Shown piece after piece: positions 1-12,645 of a stretch of DNA of 64,000 nucleotides. The notes beneath the pieces are model-generated. The model was given only the letters and a program-made list of their open reading frames with translations, did not search any database and had not been told where the DNA came from. The DNA comes from Mauremys mutica (lineage: Eukaryota > Chordata > Testudines > Geoemydidae): contig NC_059072.1 of the NCBI RefSeq assembly GCF_020497125.1, positions 52,734,697 through 52,798,696 on the forward strand, given 5' to 3'. Within the stretch, counting starts at the first letter, position 1; every line of letters begins with the position of its first letter. The translations under genes and the position numbers were made by a program.

Positions 1-52
1 ATTTGGGCATAAGCTTTTGTGGGTAAAAAAAACTCACTTCTTCAGATGCATT
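1..52. mobile_element. Penelope-like terminal fragment (tentative)
   Basis: The first 52 bases match the diagnostic stretch of the fold-back elements at 42380-42580 and 49731-49939: a run reading ATTTGGGCATAAGC, then a G-rich or A-rich spacer, then ACTTCTTCAGATGCAT. The fragment is cut by the window edge, so its full extent is unknown. Assignment to a Penelope-like family is recalled from sauropsid repeats and is not proven here. Confidence 0.5.
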
Positions 53-2709
53 TGAAGAATGTGCTAAAAGCATGTAAGGACACTCAAATGGCAGGAAAGT
101 GCTCAAACAGATAATGTCCTTTGAACTCAGGCTAAGTTCAAATGAATTCAAACACTGATATGAATATTCCTTGCCTCTCCGATTTGCATCTACACACTCC
201 GCCTAGCTCCTCCCTCTCTCCCGTGCTTTCTATCAACATAGGGTGGGGGGGAAAAACAGCTACAGCACCAATGCTAACCTCTGTGTTTACCTGTTTGCTT
301 TATTTTGTTGTTAAGGGTTCATCAACATGCAAAACACATGGAAAGAGGAATTGTGCTAGCGCGGCTCTTTTGTAATTTTGGAGCACAGATTTGTTTAAAT
401 CCCAAACACATGATTTCTTTTCTGGTGGACAGAAGACCACATGAAGAAAATGTTGATGAAAAATGTAGTTGTTACTCAGGTTCAAACAGAAGAGAAAAGG
501 AAGTGAAAGTGCTAGTGCTGCTTACTCATTGTCTTTCAAGAACAAATTCCCTATATCAATCAACTGTTTTCTTTTGCTTCCCTATATATGCTAGAGGAGT
601 GTTTCATGTTCAAAGCATTTGATTTCTATTTCAGCCTCAAGAGCTAGAATTTTCCTATACAAATTCTGCATAGCGCCTGTCAATTACTGTTTTGAGAAGA
701 AAGAATGAAAACAGTGCATAAATTGTATCTTAATTACTGTACATACCCTCTGATATAGCTTCATAACCCATCTTTTATGCTTTTGGAAACATTATAGCCA
801 ACTGAAAACATTTTTTAATACATTGAACATTGAAAGCTGTGTGTGTGCCAAAAATGAATCTGAATCATTCTGGCTCCATGTTAATGTAAATGTGAACATA
901 CCAGTGATAGCCATGAATGGTAATGATTGCACCACCTACTGGTGCCAAAGTAACTGAAATCACAAATCTGAATTGTGATGAATGATTTAACAGAGTGATC
1001 AGTTTGAAATGGTGCTGCTTGGTACATTGGTGAGATTTTTTTTTTAACCTTATAAAGTTTGTCTTTATAAACTGGTAGGTTTCAATACATCCCCATCCCC
1101 TACTCACAACACACACAGCGAGGTAGACAAATGCACATGCATACAGATAGATGGACAGAAAGGAAGTTGTGCAGACAACATTAAATAAGATTTAGAAATA
1201 CAATGTGGAATAAAGGAAGAATGCTGAGCACACATGCCCTCAATGTTTAATAGTTGCTGGTTATAAACAATGACAGTCCAACAAAGTGTTTGAGTTATGT
1301 GAAACAATATGCATCATTCTTCAACTTTTGATAGAAGTGAAGCTTATCTGAACACACTTTACCAATGTAACCTATATATGGGCCAAATTGTGCTCTAATA
1401 TACACTTTCATTAAAAAATCCATTAATATAATAAATATGAGTAATTTAATGGATTGACGTTGTAAACTATTCCAATATTTTTCAAGTTTTAATGATTCTA
1501 AAGCAAAGTTCCTACATGGAAAAAAGTGTTTTAATAGAAAATTACTCAGCACACCAATAAATAAAAATCTAACTAGATTATTTAAAAGCATTTTATATGA
1601 AAAACAATTAAGAAAATCCATTAGGTCCATTAGGTAAATACTTTAAAAAACATGTCAATGGCATTTCATGGCTGATCTACAAGTCTATGAAAATCAAGAA
1701 CATTTGCTTTTTGAGATTTGGTAGCTATCAGGGAAAATGATTGTATTACAGGGAACTTTGTATAAAATATTCATTCAGTTAAGTATTCAGAACCAGTTGA
1801 GCCATTCAATGATCCAGCCAAAATGGCAATATCCTGGAAGTAGAGGTATTGTTGTTATGATAATATACACAAAACTGAATCCTTAAGCAAATTCATTTTT
1901 CTGACTTAGTGACTGGTCTAAGAACCACATGATGATAAAGTATAGTTCTGCTCTCAGTAATCCCAGAGAGTGTTTTAATGGGTCTGCTGTACTATAAGCA
2001 CAAAAGAGAATTTGTTATTCTTTCAGCAGAACTATTAACACACTGTGGGACTAATACGCAGATCTGGGTTCCTAAAATTGGTGGGGGGAGCCTTAATCCT
2101 GCATTTAGGTGCTCAAATTGTCATTGAGATGTCCTAGCCCCCTACCCCGTCTCCAACATGAGCAAATTTATTTTATTTTCCTTAAGCTTTTTCCCCTAAG
2201 CTAGCTAACATGGCAGATCTGTGCTGTTTGGTTTGCTTGTTTTACTCAAATGAGAGTAGAGACCTTGTATTTCACTTGACCCAGATTTTAAAAGATCTCA
2301 TTAGAACCTTGCCATTTGCTGAACTATCATAACTGTACAGCTCTGACTGACGTGCTACGAGATCCCACTCACTCTTTTCAAGAGAAGGTTCACATTTTCA
2401 ACAAAATGTGACATATCAGGGTCAAATAACAAGACAAAGATCTTCGTGCAAAAATATGTAACTACACAGTCTGTATTTACAATGTAACAGTAGCAGAATG
2501 ATTCTTCATAAACTCATAGCCATTAGTATGCTAGGAAAGCACTGATGTGATTGTGACTTATAAAGCTATCTCCCTCTCCCACCCCCAAGAACTACTTACT
2601 AAAGAAAGCTTGAATTTAAAGGGGGTTCAGTTTTTACAGACCAGATCTATCCCTTAGAGAAAACTATTATGAAAAGTTTTTAATACTATTTACTATTTCA
2701 AAAAGTTTG
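53..2709. other. AT-rich stretch without recognisable gene or repeat
   Basis: Only short reading frames without domains or codon bias are present. No splice-flanked exon, RNA gene or repeat family was recognised. Ancient repeats too diverged to see by eye are possible. Confidence 0.5.
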
Positions 2710-2830
2710 TCTCAATGGGCTGAATCCTAAGATACTTATTCAGTCCTACTCAGACAAAACTCTCATTGACTTCAGTGAGATTTAGCTTTTCTTCAGTGGG
2801 AATTTGCTGGAGTAAAGCCTTCAGGATTTG
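2710..2830. repeat. small sauropsid fold-back repeat (tentative)
   Basis: Contains the CTCATTGACTTCAGTGAGA core that recurs in many small palindromic repeats of reptiles, with GCTGAATCCTAAG on the left and CCTTCAGGATTTGG on the right as weakly complementary ends. Similar cores occur near 37825, 42620 and 55550. Confidence 0.35.
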
Positions 2831-2954
2831 GTACAATATATTTTATTTAGATATATTGCTTTGATAATGTCTCTTTTTATATACAGTCTAATTCTTATTG
2901 CATCCTATTGCATTCAAATTGTTATATCATGCACATCAATTGTTATATCACTTC

Positions 2955-2991
2955 CTATTCTATTCTATTCTATTCTATTCTATTCTATTCT
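2955..2991. repeat. (TATTC)n microsatellite
   Basis: About seven uninterrupted copies of a TATTC pentamer, seen directly. Confidence 0.95.
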
Positions 2992-3086
2992 AATAGAACA
3001 GAATGGGAATGCCCTGGGAAAAATCTAGTGGCTTTAAAATAGGGTAGCTTCTTCCAGATCTTTTGGAGAATATTCCCCCAGTTTAA

Positions 3087-3369
3087 TGCTTGTCTACATG
3101 TCAGTTAGTGCACAGTAAACTGGGTGTAAATCTATAGCTCCCTAGCCTGCTGTGCACTAACTGGCCATATGGATCCTACTAAAAGCTGCATAGTGCACTT
3201 TGATCTACTCCCGTTTCACAGCACAAGACCTGCCTGACTGGTTTCAAAGTGGAGTAGATTAAAGAACACTATGGAACTGTTGGTGCAGAGTAGCAGGGTT
3301 CATAGGGCCAGTTCGTGTGTAAATTTTAACTCCAGCTTGATGCACACTAACTGACTATGTAGACAAGCA
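3087..3369. mobile_element. MITE with TGCTTGTCTACAT inverted ends
   Basis: A 283-bp non-coding element. Its left end TGCTTGTCTACATGTCAGTT is matched in inverted orientation by the right end ...ACTGACTATGTAGACAAGCA, and the similarity continues inward (TTAGTGCACA against TGTGCATC). The flanks are TAA on the left and CTTA on the right, compatible with a degraded 3-bp TWA duplication as in PIF/Harbinger elements. The core TTGTCTACA terminus recurs at 40328 and 58710. Confidence 0.75.
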
Positions 3370-6029
3370 CTTAGTCACTCTGTTTGGTCATTTTCAGTGT
3401 CAACCAAGCCTGTGGGTAATCTTTCTTGTTTACTTTTGGCAAGAGTAGGATCTTGACATCCTTGTCAAAATGGTCAGGGAACCAGAGTTTCTGTAACAAA
3501 TTTATAACATTTCAGTCTGTGCTCTTTTTTTAAAAAAGGTCTGAGCATATATATCAAATAAATCTTTCTTTACAGATGCCAAGAAGAGCACAAGTAGTGA
3601 ACGCAACTAGCTAGGCAGGTGTTGTGCAACAGTATCTATTATTTAACTGTTTCCTCAGGCTATTGATGTTGTGTCTGAAATTTGGTGGTGGGTCATTCTG
3701 CCATCTCATCTCAGCTGTATGATTCTTTAGCATCTTTTATACTTAACAGATTTTGTCTTGTTTAACATGCAACATTGTTTTTTATGAGACATGCAGATGA
3801 GGTCAGAAAAGCTATTCCAGTCACTCAGGGGGGTTTCGCAGAAGACACACTTCTTGCTGTCGTGTGAACCGAACTCAGAATGAGTCATGCTATGCCTTAG
3901 TTAAGTTCAACGAGGATAATATTCTTGTCTAACTGGCTGAGTTATCTAAACAGTACCTGTGCCCTTACTGTCTGTCAGTGAAGTACTACATTTATGGATC
4001 TGAAATCCAGTTTGTATGCACTTCCACCAGTTTATTTTTGGATAGGTCATTTGCTCACCTTAGCACTTATACTGAATTTTAAAAACCTTAGAAAAATCAC
4101 TAAAATGAACCAAATATTTTTTCATTAGCTGGAATCATATTCTGTACCTGTCTTTCACCTGCCAGAAATCCATGGACTCACAGACTAAGATAATATAGAA
4201 GAGATCCAGTATAAACCCAGAATTTTAAAGGGCTTTTGAAATATTAACATACCATTGTCAATCATTATATAGCCCTGTAAAGAGACCCCATTTGTGTCTT
4301 CTACTGGTCACTCACTAGCGAAAGATATTGTATCTAATAATTGTGTTTGGAAAGTCCTTGCATATTTTGGGTATTACTTCAATCTAAATAATAAATAGTA
4401 ATAATTGATTGTAGTCATTTTATTTTTCATTCATTGTATTTCATTTAAAAGATTGGCTGATACAAGAGTTTCTTCAATTGCCTTTTAAGCAGACTCGTGC
4501 CTACTCCTGTGCTGCTCATTGGAATTTCAGATGCCTGTAGTAAATTACCCCAGATTGAGCAGCTGAAATTTATTTGTTAGAAAACCCTGTGTTCTAGCTC
4601 TTGCTTGAAGTTTGTGAGATCACACTGGTTTTGAAAAATACCTCCTGTGCTATGTAGTAAAAAACCCCCAACTTTTCTTATTAACCACACATTTTCCCTC
4701 AAAATTCTTGCATGTATAGGGAACTTATAGGAGAAAGTTTTGGTGGAGTGGTGCCGTTTTGGAAAATTTGTGGGGGAGTGCAAATTGAGCTAATATTAAT
4801 GAGTTAATATTGAGTTATGAAAAACAACCTAAGAAATTCCTACTTCCTCTCAATAATTAATTTTTCAAAACAATTTTTAATATTATCTGTCACTGTTTTA
4901 CTATCTTCAGAGCTAATGAAGTAGAAAACATCCTACAACTTTAATTACAAATGTTCTTTTAAGAGCAAAATTTTCCACCTACGTGAAGTACTCTTATTTC
5001 ATTTCTTTAAATAAAGGGACCACATAATATTTTTGAAAGCCTTCACTTTCTCTGGCATGCAAAAGTCCTATCTTTGCTTTGCCTAACACCTACTTTGTAT
5101 AATCAGTATGAATGCTTATTTTATGTTAATTTGTTCAAACTGTATTTAAGAAATGTAAATGGTTTTAGTAAATTGCTCTTCTTTGCAGTTATATGAAGAA
5201 ATTAGTCTCTTTATCCCTTCACCACCAATGTTTATGTACATTGGCTGTAAAAGATATCAAGGTATTTTGACCGGCCGTGTCAGCAGTTTTCTGAGGACAC
5301 AGATTCACATCTCCTTTTTACCAAATCTAGATATTGCATCTCATTCTTTTCCCAGAATCTGGCAGAGATAGGGCACTCAGACACTAGGACATTGACAAGA
5401 GCCATATAGGTGTCTAGATAGTCAGACACAAACTGACTTACGCTTACTTCGGATAAGTGATGTGATATTGATAAGCATGGGAAAATATCTAGGGGAATGG
5501 GTTGGGCTATAATTGTACTTTTCACTGAAGATACATGTATTTATACTCTCTCAGCTACTTTACACAGCTTACAGTCTCAGGGTCATGCTGGATCCATTGC
5601 TGCACCTAAATTCTCAGGTTTCAGTGGTATCATGCAATGTCTTTTTTGCACTAAACCAGAGCATTCCAGGCCTTTCAAACCTCCGTGCTATACTGCATAG
5701 TTTACTTGCAATCACCTTTGCACATAAAAACACATTGGTTATGATGTGCAGTATAATATCATAATGGCATGGGGCTCAGCTCTCCAAGCTTGCCATCCAT
5801 TCTAGGAGCAGAACTCTGAAGGACCCCAAGTAGATATTCTCTATGAACAGGGCATACTTCTTAAACCTGTTGAAATTGTTGGGAGTGCCAGAATTACATT
5901 TAAGTGTCTTCAAGGAACAGTAAAAGACACCCAGGGCTTCTGCTTTCATATTAGTTTTATTGTGATCTCATTCTGATAAGCCCAGCTTCACCCTTATTTT
6001 TCTGTTGTGTCAACATTTTCCATCCATCT
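3370..6029. other. no gene seen
   Basis: AT-rich DNA with only short spurious frames. No domain, RNA gene or clear repeat boundary was recognised. Confidence 0.45.
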
Positions 6030-6165
6030 ATTGTGTCCTGTCTTGTACATAAATTATAAACTCTCTGGGGCAGGGACTTTCTTCTTCTTCTTGTTACAGA
6101 ATCTAGCACAGTCCCTGATCCTTGCTGTTATTCCTATGTGTTACAATAATAAATACTAGTCTGTC
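6030..6165 (+). repeat. interspersed repeat tail (amniote SINE/LINE type)
   Basis: Contains the sequence CTCTGGGGCAGGGAC followed by TCTAGCACAGTCCCTG and an A/T-rich ...AATAATAAATA tail. This order (AAACTCTCTGGGGCAGGGAC, then a 'cagcacctagcacaatgg'-like segment, then an ATAAT tail) is the shared 3' end of a widespread amniote retroposon family. The exact family was not resolved. Confidence 0.5.
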
Positions 6166-7396
6166 TGTTCAAACCTATGATTGACCCTGAACTCTTATTT
6201 TCAGCAGGAGCAGGTCATGGGATATAATATGCAGTCTGCTTGTCTGCTTTGTAAAAAGTTTGATGATTTCTATATATTTAGTTGTTGAAAGGGTTCCCAA
6301 ATACTGGGTGTCAGGTATAAAAAACTCATTACACTTCAATTTTCTTTTAAAATTACAACAAATGACAACTTTCTTCAAAGACAGACATCAAGTTAGTTAC
6401 GTTACGATGTTTCTATGTAAAATATTTACATTCTAGCTTTACTGCAATTCAAAGTAGAATAAAGTAGGAAGCATTTACTAAGTAATCCCCACACACAATT
6501 TTAGAAAATGTTTTGAATATTTTCCCAATGTATACAATCTTTTTAAGCCACACACATAATAGAAAATGCTCTCTTTTCCATTTAAAATTTCTTTTGCCTC
6601 CACAATTGGAGAAACAAGTTATAGTCTGAAACATTAACATATCCAGTGACTTCTGATGGGATAGTTTTACATTTCAGGTTAAATACATTGTAAATCATAC
6701 ATTTATGTTAAGCTTTATGTGGCATGTTTTGAGAAAACAAAGAGACAGGCTCTCAGTTGTGTGGCTCCATTGAGTTTAATACAACTATGCAGATTCACAC
6801 CAGGTAAGGACCTAGCCCAGTGCTGTCATTAGATAAGCATCACTTGGTTTGATAACTCCATGCTTTTCATGAGTGCCAAGTTAAGGATATTATATGTAGA
6901 GAAATAGTTGTAAGTTATCTATCTATCTATCTCTATCTATCTCTTTAGAAGAAAAAAATGAAAAATAGTGAATAATTTAAGGTCTGGGAAGGAAATATAA
7001 AAGCAATGGTAATAAATTCTACTAAGTGCGGAGGTACTGAGCATGGACAGGAATGGCAAGCAATATAGCTTGGATATTCAAAGGAGACTATGGGGTTCAG
7101 ATGTCCAACTCCCATAGGATTACAATGGGATTCAGGTACCTCACATACGTATACCTATAAATAACTCCCCATTCAGATGAATAGCAGGTATGTGAACACA
7201 GACTGCTTAGACCAGGACAAGAGAAAAGGATTAACTTCATCGCCACTTCAGACATCCCATGTGAGGAGCTTTATGAAGTGCTGGAATGTTTTTCAACCAG
7301 TTATCAAAAGCTAAACAAATGATGTAGGGTGCTGAAGGTGGAGGGAGCAAAGCCAATAGAGATGTGCCATAGAGGCATCTGGCACTTAAAAACGTT
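6166..7396. other. no gene seen
   Basis: AT-rich, contains only the TATC microsatellite listed separately. Confidence 0.45.
6915..6943. repeat. (TATC)n microsatellite
   Basis: Interrupted TATC/TC repeat, seen directly. Confidence 0.9.
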
Positions 7397-7463
7397 GGGC
7401 CAGATCCTGTAAATAAACATAGCTTCATTGGTTTTCAGTTTATACCAGCCAAGGATCTGGCCC
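7397..7463. repeat. 67-bp fold-back repeat
   Basis: Ends in a perfect 12-bp inverted repeat, GGGCCAGATCCT at the left and AGGATCTGGCCC at the right, with an AT-rich loop. It belongs to the class of tiny palindromic repeats common in sauropsid genomes. Confidence 0.65.
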
Positions 7464-10400
7464 ATTCTGTCACAAATGCAATGAAACTAAGTTAAGCAGA
7501 CAAAGGTATTCACTAATCTTTGAAGATTACATTTAGCTGAACCATTGGGCAACACGGTGTATTTTTAATTCTTCTCATGTTTTTATTTTTTCCTCAGAAG
7601 AACAAGTTTTTCCATCTTGAAATTTTGTTTTTAATTCCTGTGCTTTAATGAAAACTTCTTTGTATGATACTGCTAGCATGGTTTCAAAATAATGAGACAC
7701 CAGGTTCAGAGTGCTACTTGACTTTCCAACATCTAACGTTTTTGTTGCTGAGATGTTGCTCACATAACCGGAGATTATTTATCCTGTTAAGAATGAGCAA
7801 TTCTGTAAACACAAGGTACATTATTTTTCACAACTGGATAAATTGCACCTTTAAATTGACATCACATCAGAGACAGAGTGACAATCACTTGCATCAAAGA
7901 TATGAATCTTCTCTGTATATATAATAGTTCTAATATCATATAATTGCTGATTTTGAACCAGGCACAAAATACAGACACTAGTACACCTACAAAAATCAGG
8001 GAAGGTGTCAATTAAACACAAAAGAAAAATATGTTAGACATAAAATTCTACCTTTATATGTATACGCATTAAGATATAGTGTTGAATTACATTATCAATA
8101 TTATTTCTAAATAATGCATTATAGTATTATTCATTTCTTTCTACAGTCTTAGATACATGTGTGGCATCTTCAAATATTATGTACTACTCTATGATACCAA
8201 ACACAATACAGGAAAATCTATTATATGAAAGGTATGCAGTAACCATAGTTACACATTGCTGTGTATTAAATATACATACATAGAACAAAATTGATGTATC
8301 ACATAACTTTTCAGATAAGTTACATTTGTAGTTGCTTCATCCTGTGATGGTGTACCTAAGGAATACTGCACTACTGGATGTGTGTGCGGAGCAAAAAGCC
8401 TCGCAAGTAACTGCTTCATCTTCTAGGTTGCATCTAAGAAAGGATATGTTGCACAAATATGTGCACTGCACGCATCAGGTCACTTTGTAGTCAGTCTCTT
8501 CATCTCCTGTACCTAAGGAAGACTGTATTACCAGTTGAAAAGAAAATGCATAATATATAGGTGCTTACAAAAATGCTAAAATATGTAACTTAGAGGAATT
8601 TAGACAATATGTGACAAGTAAGACAAATATACTGGATAATTATGACAACAAAAATAGTGTAAGTATTCAAGAATGAAAAATATTACAAGATGCTGTATGT
8701 GTGTAAGGATGTAGATAAATAGTTATATTATTTTAGAAATAGAAAGTGATCTTGTGATTATAGACTGTACAATCTGTCAGGAGTGTAAGATGAAAAAGAG
8801 TCAGCAGCCCAATCAATTTAGGTGTATTCAATTTTCATCATTATTTATACATTTTCAGACAGAATAACTGTCACATTTTTTCTGAACATATAAGTATGTC
8901 AGACAATAAACAGAAAAGATGGAACAGGTAGGGCCCAAGTTACTGAATTCTAGGGTACTAGGAAGTTTTTCTCCACTTCATGATGGTCATCTTGGTCTCT
9001 GGTCTGGTCCTTCAGTATCATACCTTCAGTTTCTTATCCGGTATTTCTCTGACTTGAGCCTCTTTATTCACTAGATTTTATACCTTTGAATATTATTATT
9101 GATAATAATATTGATTAATTTTCCTCCAATCAATGTTATTTAACATTACATGAGCCCAATTATCCATGTATCAAACTTTCATAATTTATTTTTCACTCTC
9201 CATTCTAAGTTCTTAGAAATCATTAACGTAACATCAACATTAAACTAACACACAGTTCTTATTTTCTACCATTCAGCAATTTCCCCCATATTTTAGTATA
9301 TGTGTAAATATATCCCAGATTCTTAATATAACCTTTATGTTTTATATAAATAAAAAAGTTATGGCCATTTCTGCACCCCATGTTTTTTTCAAACATGGGT
9401 TTTCAGGGAACTTTTTCTCAAAGCTTAGCATCATGATGTCAGCCTTTGTGAATCATTAATCAATATAATTGTCAGTAATTTTACTTGTTGCATTTTGGTG
9501 CTTAATTATTAGGTCCTAAATAATTGATTGGACCCCAGTAAATCCATACACAAAGGAGAAAGAGCTAATGTTTTACATGCCATCTCAATTTTGTTATTTC
9601 CTAACTTCTATGTGCTTAACTGCTCCATATTAACAACCTCTTACTCCATTTTTTGTTGGAATATTTATAGAAAGTGTATATCCTTACATACATGGGTTTT
9701 AAAAGATTTTTAAAAGTCTCACTCACAGTATAAAATATTTAGTATCAGATATGCCACGGCAATTAAATATTTGTAAAGAACTTTGTAGCAATGATATGTG
9801 AATAAAAATATCTTTCAAAACCTTTTCTTCAAAGCATATGTTGGAATATTCAAAAATATTTCAAAATCAGGTTTAAATTAATTTCTAGTTCTACAAGTTT
9901 GTTGCGCCAATCTAGTTATAGGACAAAATTTCCTTAGTGAGAAAAGAGAGAACTCAACACCAGTCAAATTTTTGGGTTTGCTGGTATAATTCAGTTAGAT
10001 AGGTACAGCACAATGGGTCCCTTATCACTAACTGTGACCTCAAGGTAATATCACAATACTAATGTTAAATAATAAATAATGTTCTTGTTTCTAATTGTCT
10101 AGAAAAAAGAAGAAAATATGGTTGGGTATGTTATCCTGACACAGAACACAAAACGCTTCTGCCTGAGGACTTGTGTCTAGAAGTCTTTGAAACTTTTGTC
10201 CTATTTTTCATCTGAGTAACATACCAACCAGTGGGAGATTTCTCTGTAGGCAAGATTAATTCATAAAACAGTACATTAGAGCATTGATCTGAGCTACAAT
10301 GAGTGTTACACATGCTTGTAAATTCTTGCAGGAATATTAAAATTTCATCATTTTCAGGGTTTCAACAAATGATGGAACAGCTGATTTAGGAAAATAAAAT

Positions 10401-10644
10401 CAGTCCATCATGTTGTGCTGCTGCACATGAGATGTAGGATGGATGTTGTCATATGACAAAACTATTCTGTATAATCCCTCCTCTGTCACAAGCACACAGA
10501 AAAAAATTACCATGGATCATCAACAACTGGCAGGTGAGCTACGAGTTATACAGACCTGCTGATGTAGCAAGAAGGCTGTTCTAGTTTTTAACAACTCAGC
10601 AGTCTTGGACTATAAAACAGTCTTTTTTAGCTTAGCATATGTAG
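7464..10644. other. no gene seen
   Basis: Very AT-rich. A weak internal repeat exists between 8341 and 8525, where the phrase GTACCTAAGGAA recurs about 160 bp apart. No coding or RNA feature was recognised. Confidence 0.45.
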
Positions 10645-11039
10645 CACTCTTGGGGGAATTCTATGCCACTGTGTGCATTCAGAACTAATGTCCCCACCAG
10701 ATTTGTTTCCCCACAGAAAAATGACTTCTGATGGGGAAGCAACGGGAAGCTGCAAGACTAGTCACACACCCCTCCCCAGCAGTGTGGGTGCGTTGTTTCA
10801 GGCGCTTGGAGTAGCTGGCAAAGAGGTAAATGATGGCGAGGAGTGGGGCTGGGGTGGAGCCAGGGATGCCCTGGCTGGTGGCTCTGACCCTGGGCTGGGC
10901 TCCGCTGCTAGTGACGGTTGGCTTGGCTGGGCTGGGCTGCGGGAGGACAGGACTTGCTTTTGCCCTGCAAGAAGTAGCCAGGGCTGGGTCAGACCCACCC
11001 TCAGAAACCTTCCTTGGTCACAAGAAGCTCTGCACACAG

Positions 11040-11041
<2 letters not shown>

Positions 11042-11071
<30 letters not shown>
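11042..11071. repeat. (CA)n microsatellite
   Basis: Fifteen AC/CA units in a row, inside the larger element at 10645-12233. Confidence 0.97.
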
Positions 11072-11073
<2 letters not shown>

Positions 11074-11116
11074 GGAGAGGGGTCATTCTGCTGAGATCTG
11101 TTCCCCTATCTGCATA

Positions 11117-11460
11117 ATCCCCATGTATCTGGACACCCCATACCCAGACCCCCCTGTCAAACCTCACCCCCTCACACTGAGATCCTCCCCACCAAACCCC
11201 CTGTACCTGAACCCCCACTCTGCCAATCCTCACCCCCTGCATCCGGACCCCCACCTAGCCTCGCCCCTGCATGCAGACCACCCCCCCTCTAAGTCCATCG
11301 CACTCAACCCCCCCAACAAGCCCTTCCCCCCATACTTGGACCAGCCGATGAGCCCCCCTACACTTGGACCCCCAACCCACTGAGCCCCAACCAGCTGCAC
11401 CTGGACTGCCACCTCACCAAACCACACTTCCCCAGCATCCGAACCTCACTGCTGAGCAGG
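11117..11460. repeat. C-rich degenerate minisatellite, first block
   Basis: Repeated units built around CCTGNACCCCCA / CCCAGACCCCCC / CCAACAAGCCC of variable length. On the plus strand this yields Pro-rich frames with no domain. It is the core of the element at 10645-12233. Confidence 0.75.
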
Positions 11461-11569
11461 GGTGCTGTAACAATTTTTATATGGGGGATGCAGGAAACCA
11501 TGGAAACCATGTATTTGGTGTTTGTTTTACTACTTTAAGCCAGGGGTCTTGAACTAGCGCCCCTAGTTT

Positions 11570-11840
11570 CAGAACCATTGTCAGAGCCCCCTGCACCCAG
11601 ACCCCCCACCAAGCCCCCACACCCACTCCTCCTTGTTGTTTCCCAACCACCTTCACCTGACCATCTGCATAGTCCCATTCCCCCCGTAACTGAAACTCTC
11701 CAATGAGCCTCTGTGCATCCATTTCCCCTTACACCCAGTCCCCTCACCAAGACATTCACACCCAGATTGCTCTACACAGAACTCTCTCACCCCACATGTG
11801 GATCCCCACATACACTAAGCCCCCCACACACTTGGATCCT
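11570..11840. repeat. C-rich degenerate minisatellite, second block
   Basis: The same unit type resumes (CCCTGCACCCAGACCCCCCA, then TCACCAAGACATTCACACCC) after about 110 bp of unrelated sequence that includes CAGGGGTCTTGAACTAGCG, which may be the end of a separate small insertion. Confidence 0.65.
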
Positions 11841-12545
11841 GCCTGGCTGAGCCTGCCTGCCCTACACCTGGATCGAGAGCCAGGGCTGGGTGTACATGCG
11901 AGACATTGAACCTCTCACTTGCTATCTTGATGAACCTGGCACTGAGGGGCAGGACCACAGGGTGTTTCTGGGGCAGGGCCAACCCTTGTGTTGTGTCAGT
12001 GTCCAGTACTGCCTTAACACCAAGTCTGTGACCCCGGGGAGGAGGGCGGAACTGCAGGGTGATTCCCCCATCTACATGTAGCCTGTGGCCTGTACTCCCT
12101 ACTGCCATGCTGGAGCCTCCAAATTTATGTATTGACAAATAAAATATGCAGAATTTTAAAATATTATGCACAGAATTTTCATTTTGTTGGTGCACAATTT
12201 TTAATTTTTGGGTGCAGAATTCCCTCAGGAGTAATGTAGTATAACTTAGAACCATCCTTTTTTTCTTACCAGAACACTGATGAAAAATGTGGACAGATGA
12301 TAATATGCCAGTGCCTTCAGATAGAAGATAATTCAAAGCAAATTGTATTCAGCAGGGCAAAGAATCTGAACAAGCCTGAAGCCGCCAAACTGCAGGCATT
12401 GCATATGGTAGACCCATCAGCAATTTCTGAGCCACCAGCACAGCTGCCTGTGGAGCCTGCCAAGAGGCCAGATGTCACTTGTTGGAAAGCTATATTACAC
12501 AGTTTGATATTTGAGTCTTTTGATGGCAAACCATGTTAAGTGGCC

Positions 12546-12645
12546 AGATTCTGATCTCAGTTACAGTGGTGTAAAACTGGAGTTGACTCTGTTGATTTCA
12601 GGTAAATGACTGAGGCTTTGCTCAGTATAAATGAGATCACAATCT
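12546..12645. repeat. about 100-bp fold-back repeat
   Basis: Left arm AGATTCTGATCTCAGTTACA and right arm ATGAGATCACAATCT are imperfectly inverted. The arms contain the GTGTAAAACTGGAGT phrase typical of a small palindromic reptile repeat. Related copies lie at 40708-40793 and, more weakly, near 35800. Confidence 0.55.

Larger units (their letters stand above)
10645..12233. mobile_element. 1.6-kb non-autonomous DNA element with C-rich core
   Basis: The left end CACTCTTGGGGGAATTC and the right end GAATTCCCTCAGGAGT(A) are inverted repeats of about 14 bp, with a further GCAGAATTC-like inner repeat. A 6-bp direct repeat ATGTAG flanks it (10639-10644 and 12234-12239). The right part is AT-rich (ATATTATGCACAGAATTTTC and a similar phrase repeated), the centre is a CA microsatellite and a C-rich minisatellite. 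The open frames inside, including a 236-codon plus-strand frame, are low-complexity artefacts of the C-rich array. The superfamily is not resolved; the 6-bp duplication may be an eroded 8-bp hAT one. Confidence 0.7.

Noticed and set aside
305..622. 105-codon plus-strand frame as a small gene
   Set aside because: No recognisable motif, and overlapping open frames of similar length exist on both strands.
8341..8525. Repeated GTACCTAAGGAA phrase as a repeat array or CRISPR-like structure
   Set aside because: Only two short copies with unequal context, and this is a vertebrate genome; no array.
10673..11383. 236-codon plus-strand open frame
   Set aside because: It is Pro/His-rich translation of a CA microsatellite and C-rich minisatellite inside a non-autonomous element. 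No domain is present, and the other strand and frames are also open there.
11117..11840. C-rich array as a CRISPR
   Set aside because: Units vary in length and sequence, have no constant repeat with unique spacers, and lie inside a vertebrate transposable element.
11815..12336. 173-codon minus-strand open frame
   Set aside because: Crosses the right border of the 10645-12233 element, has no domain and a mixed low-complexity composition.
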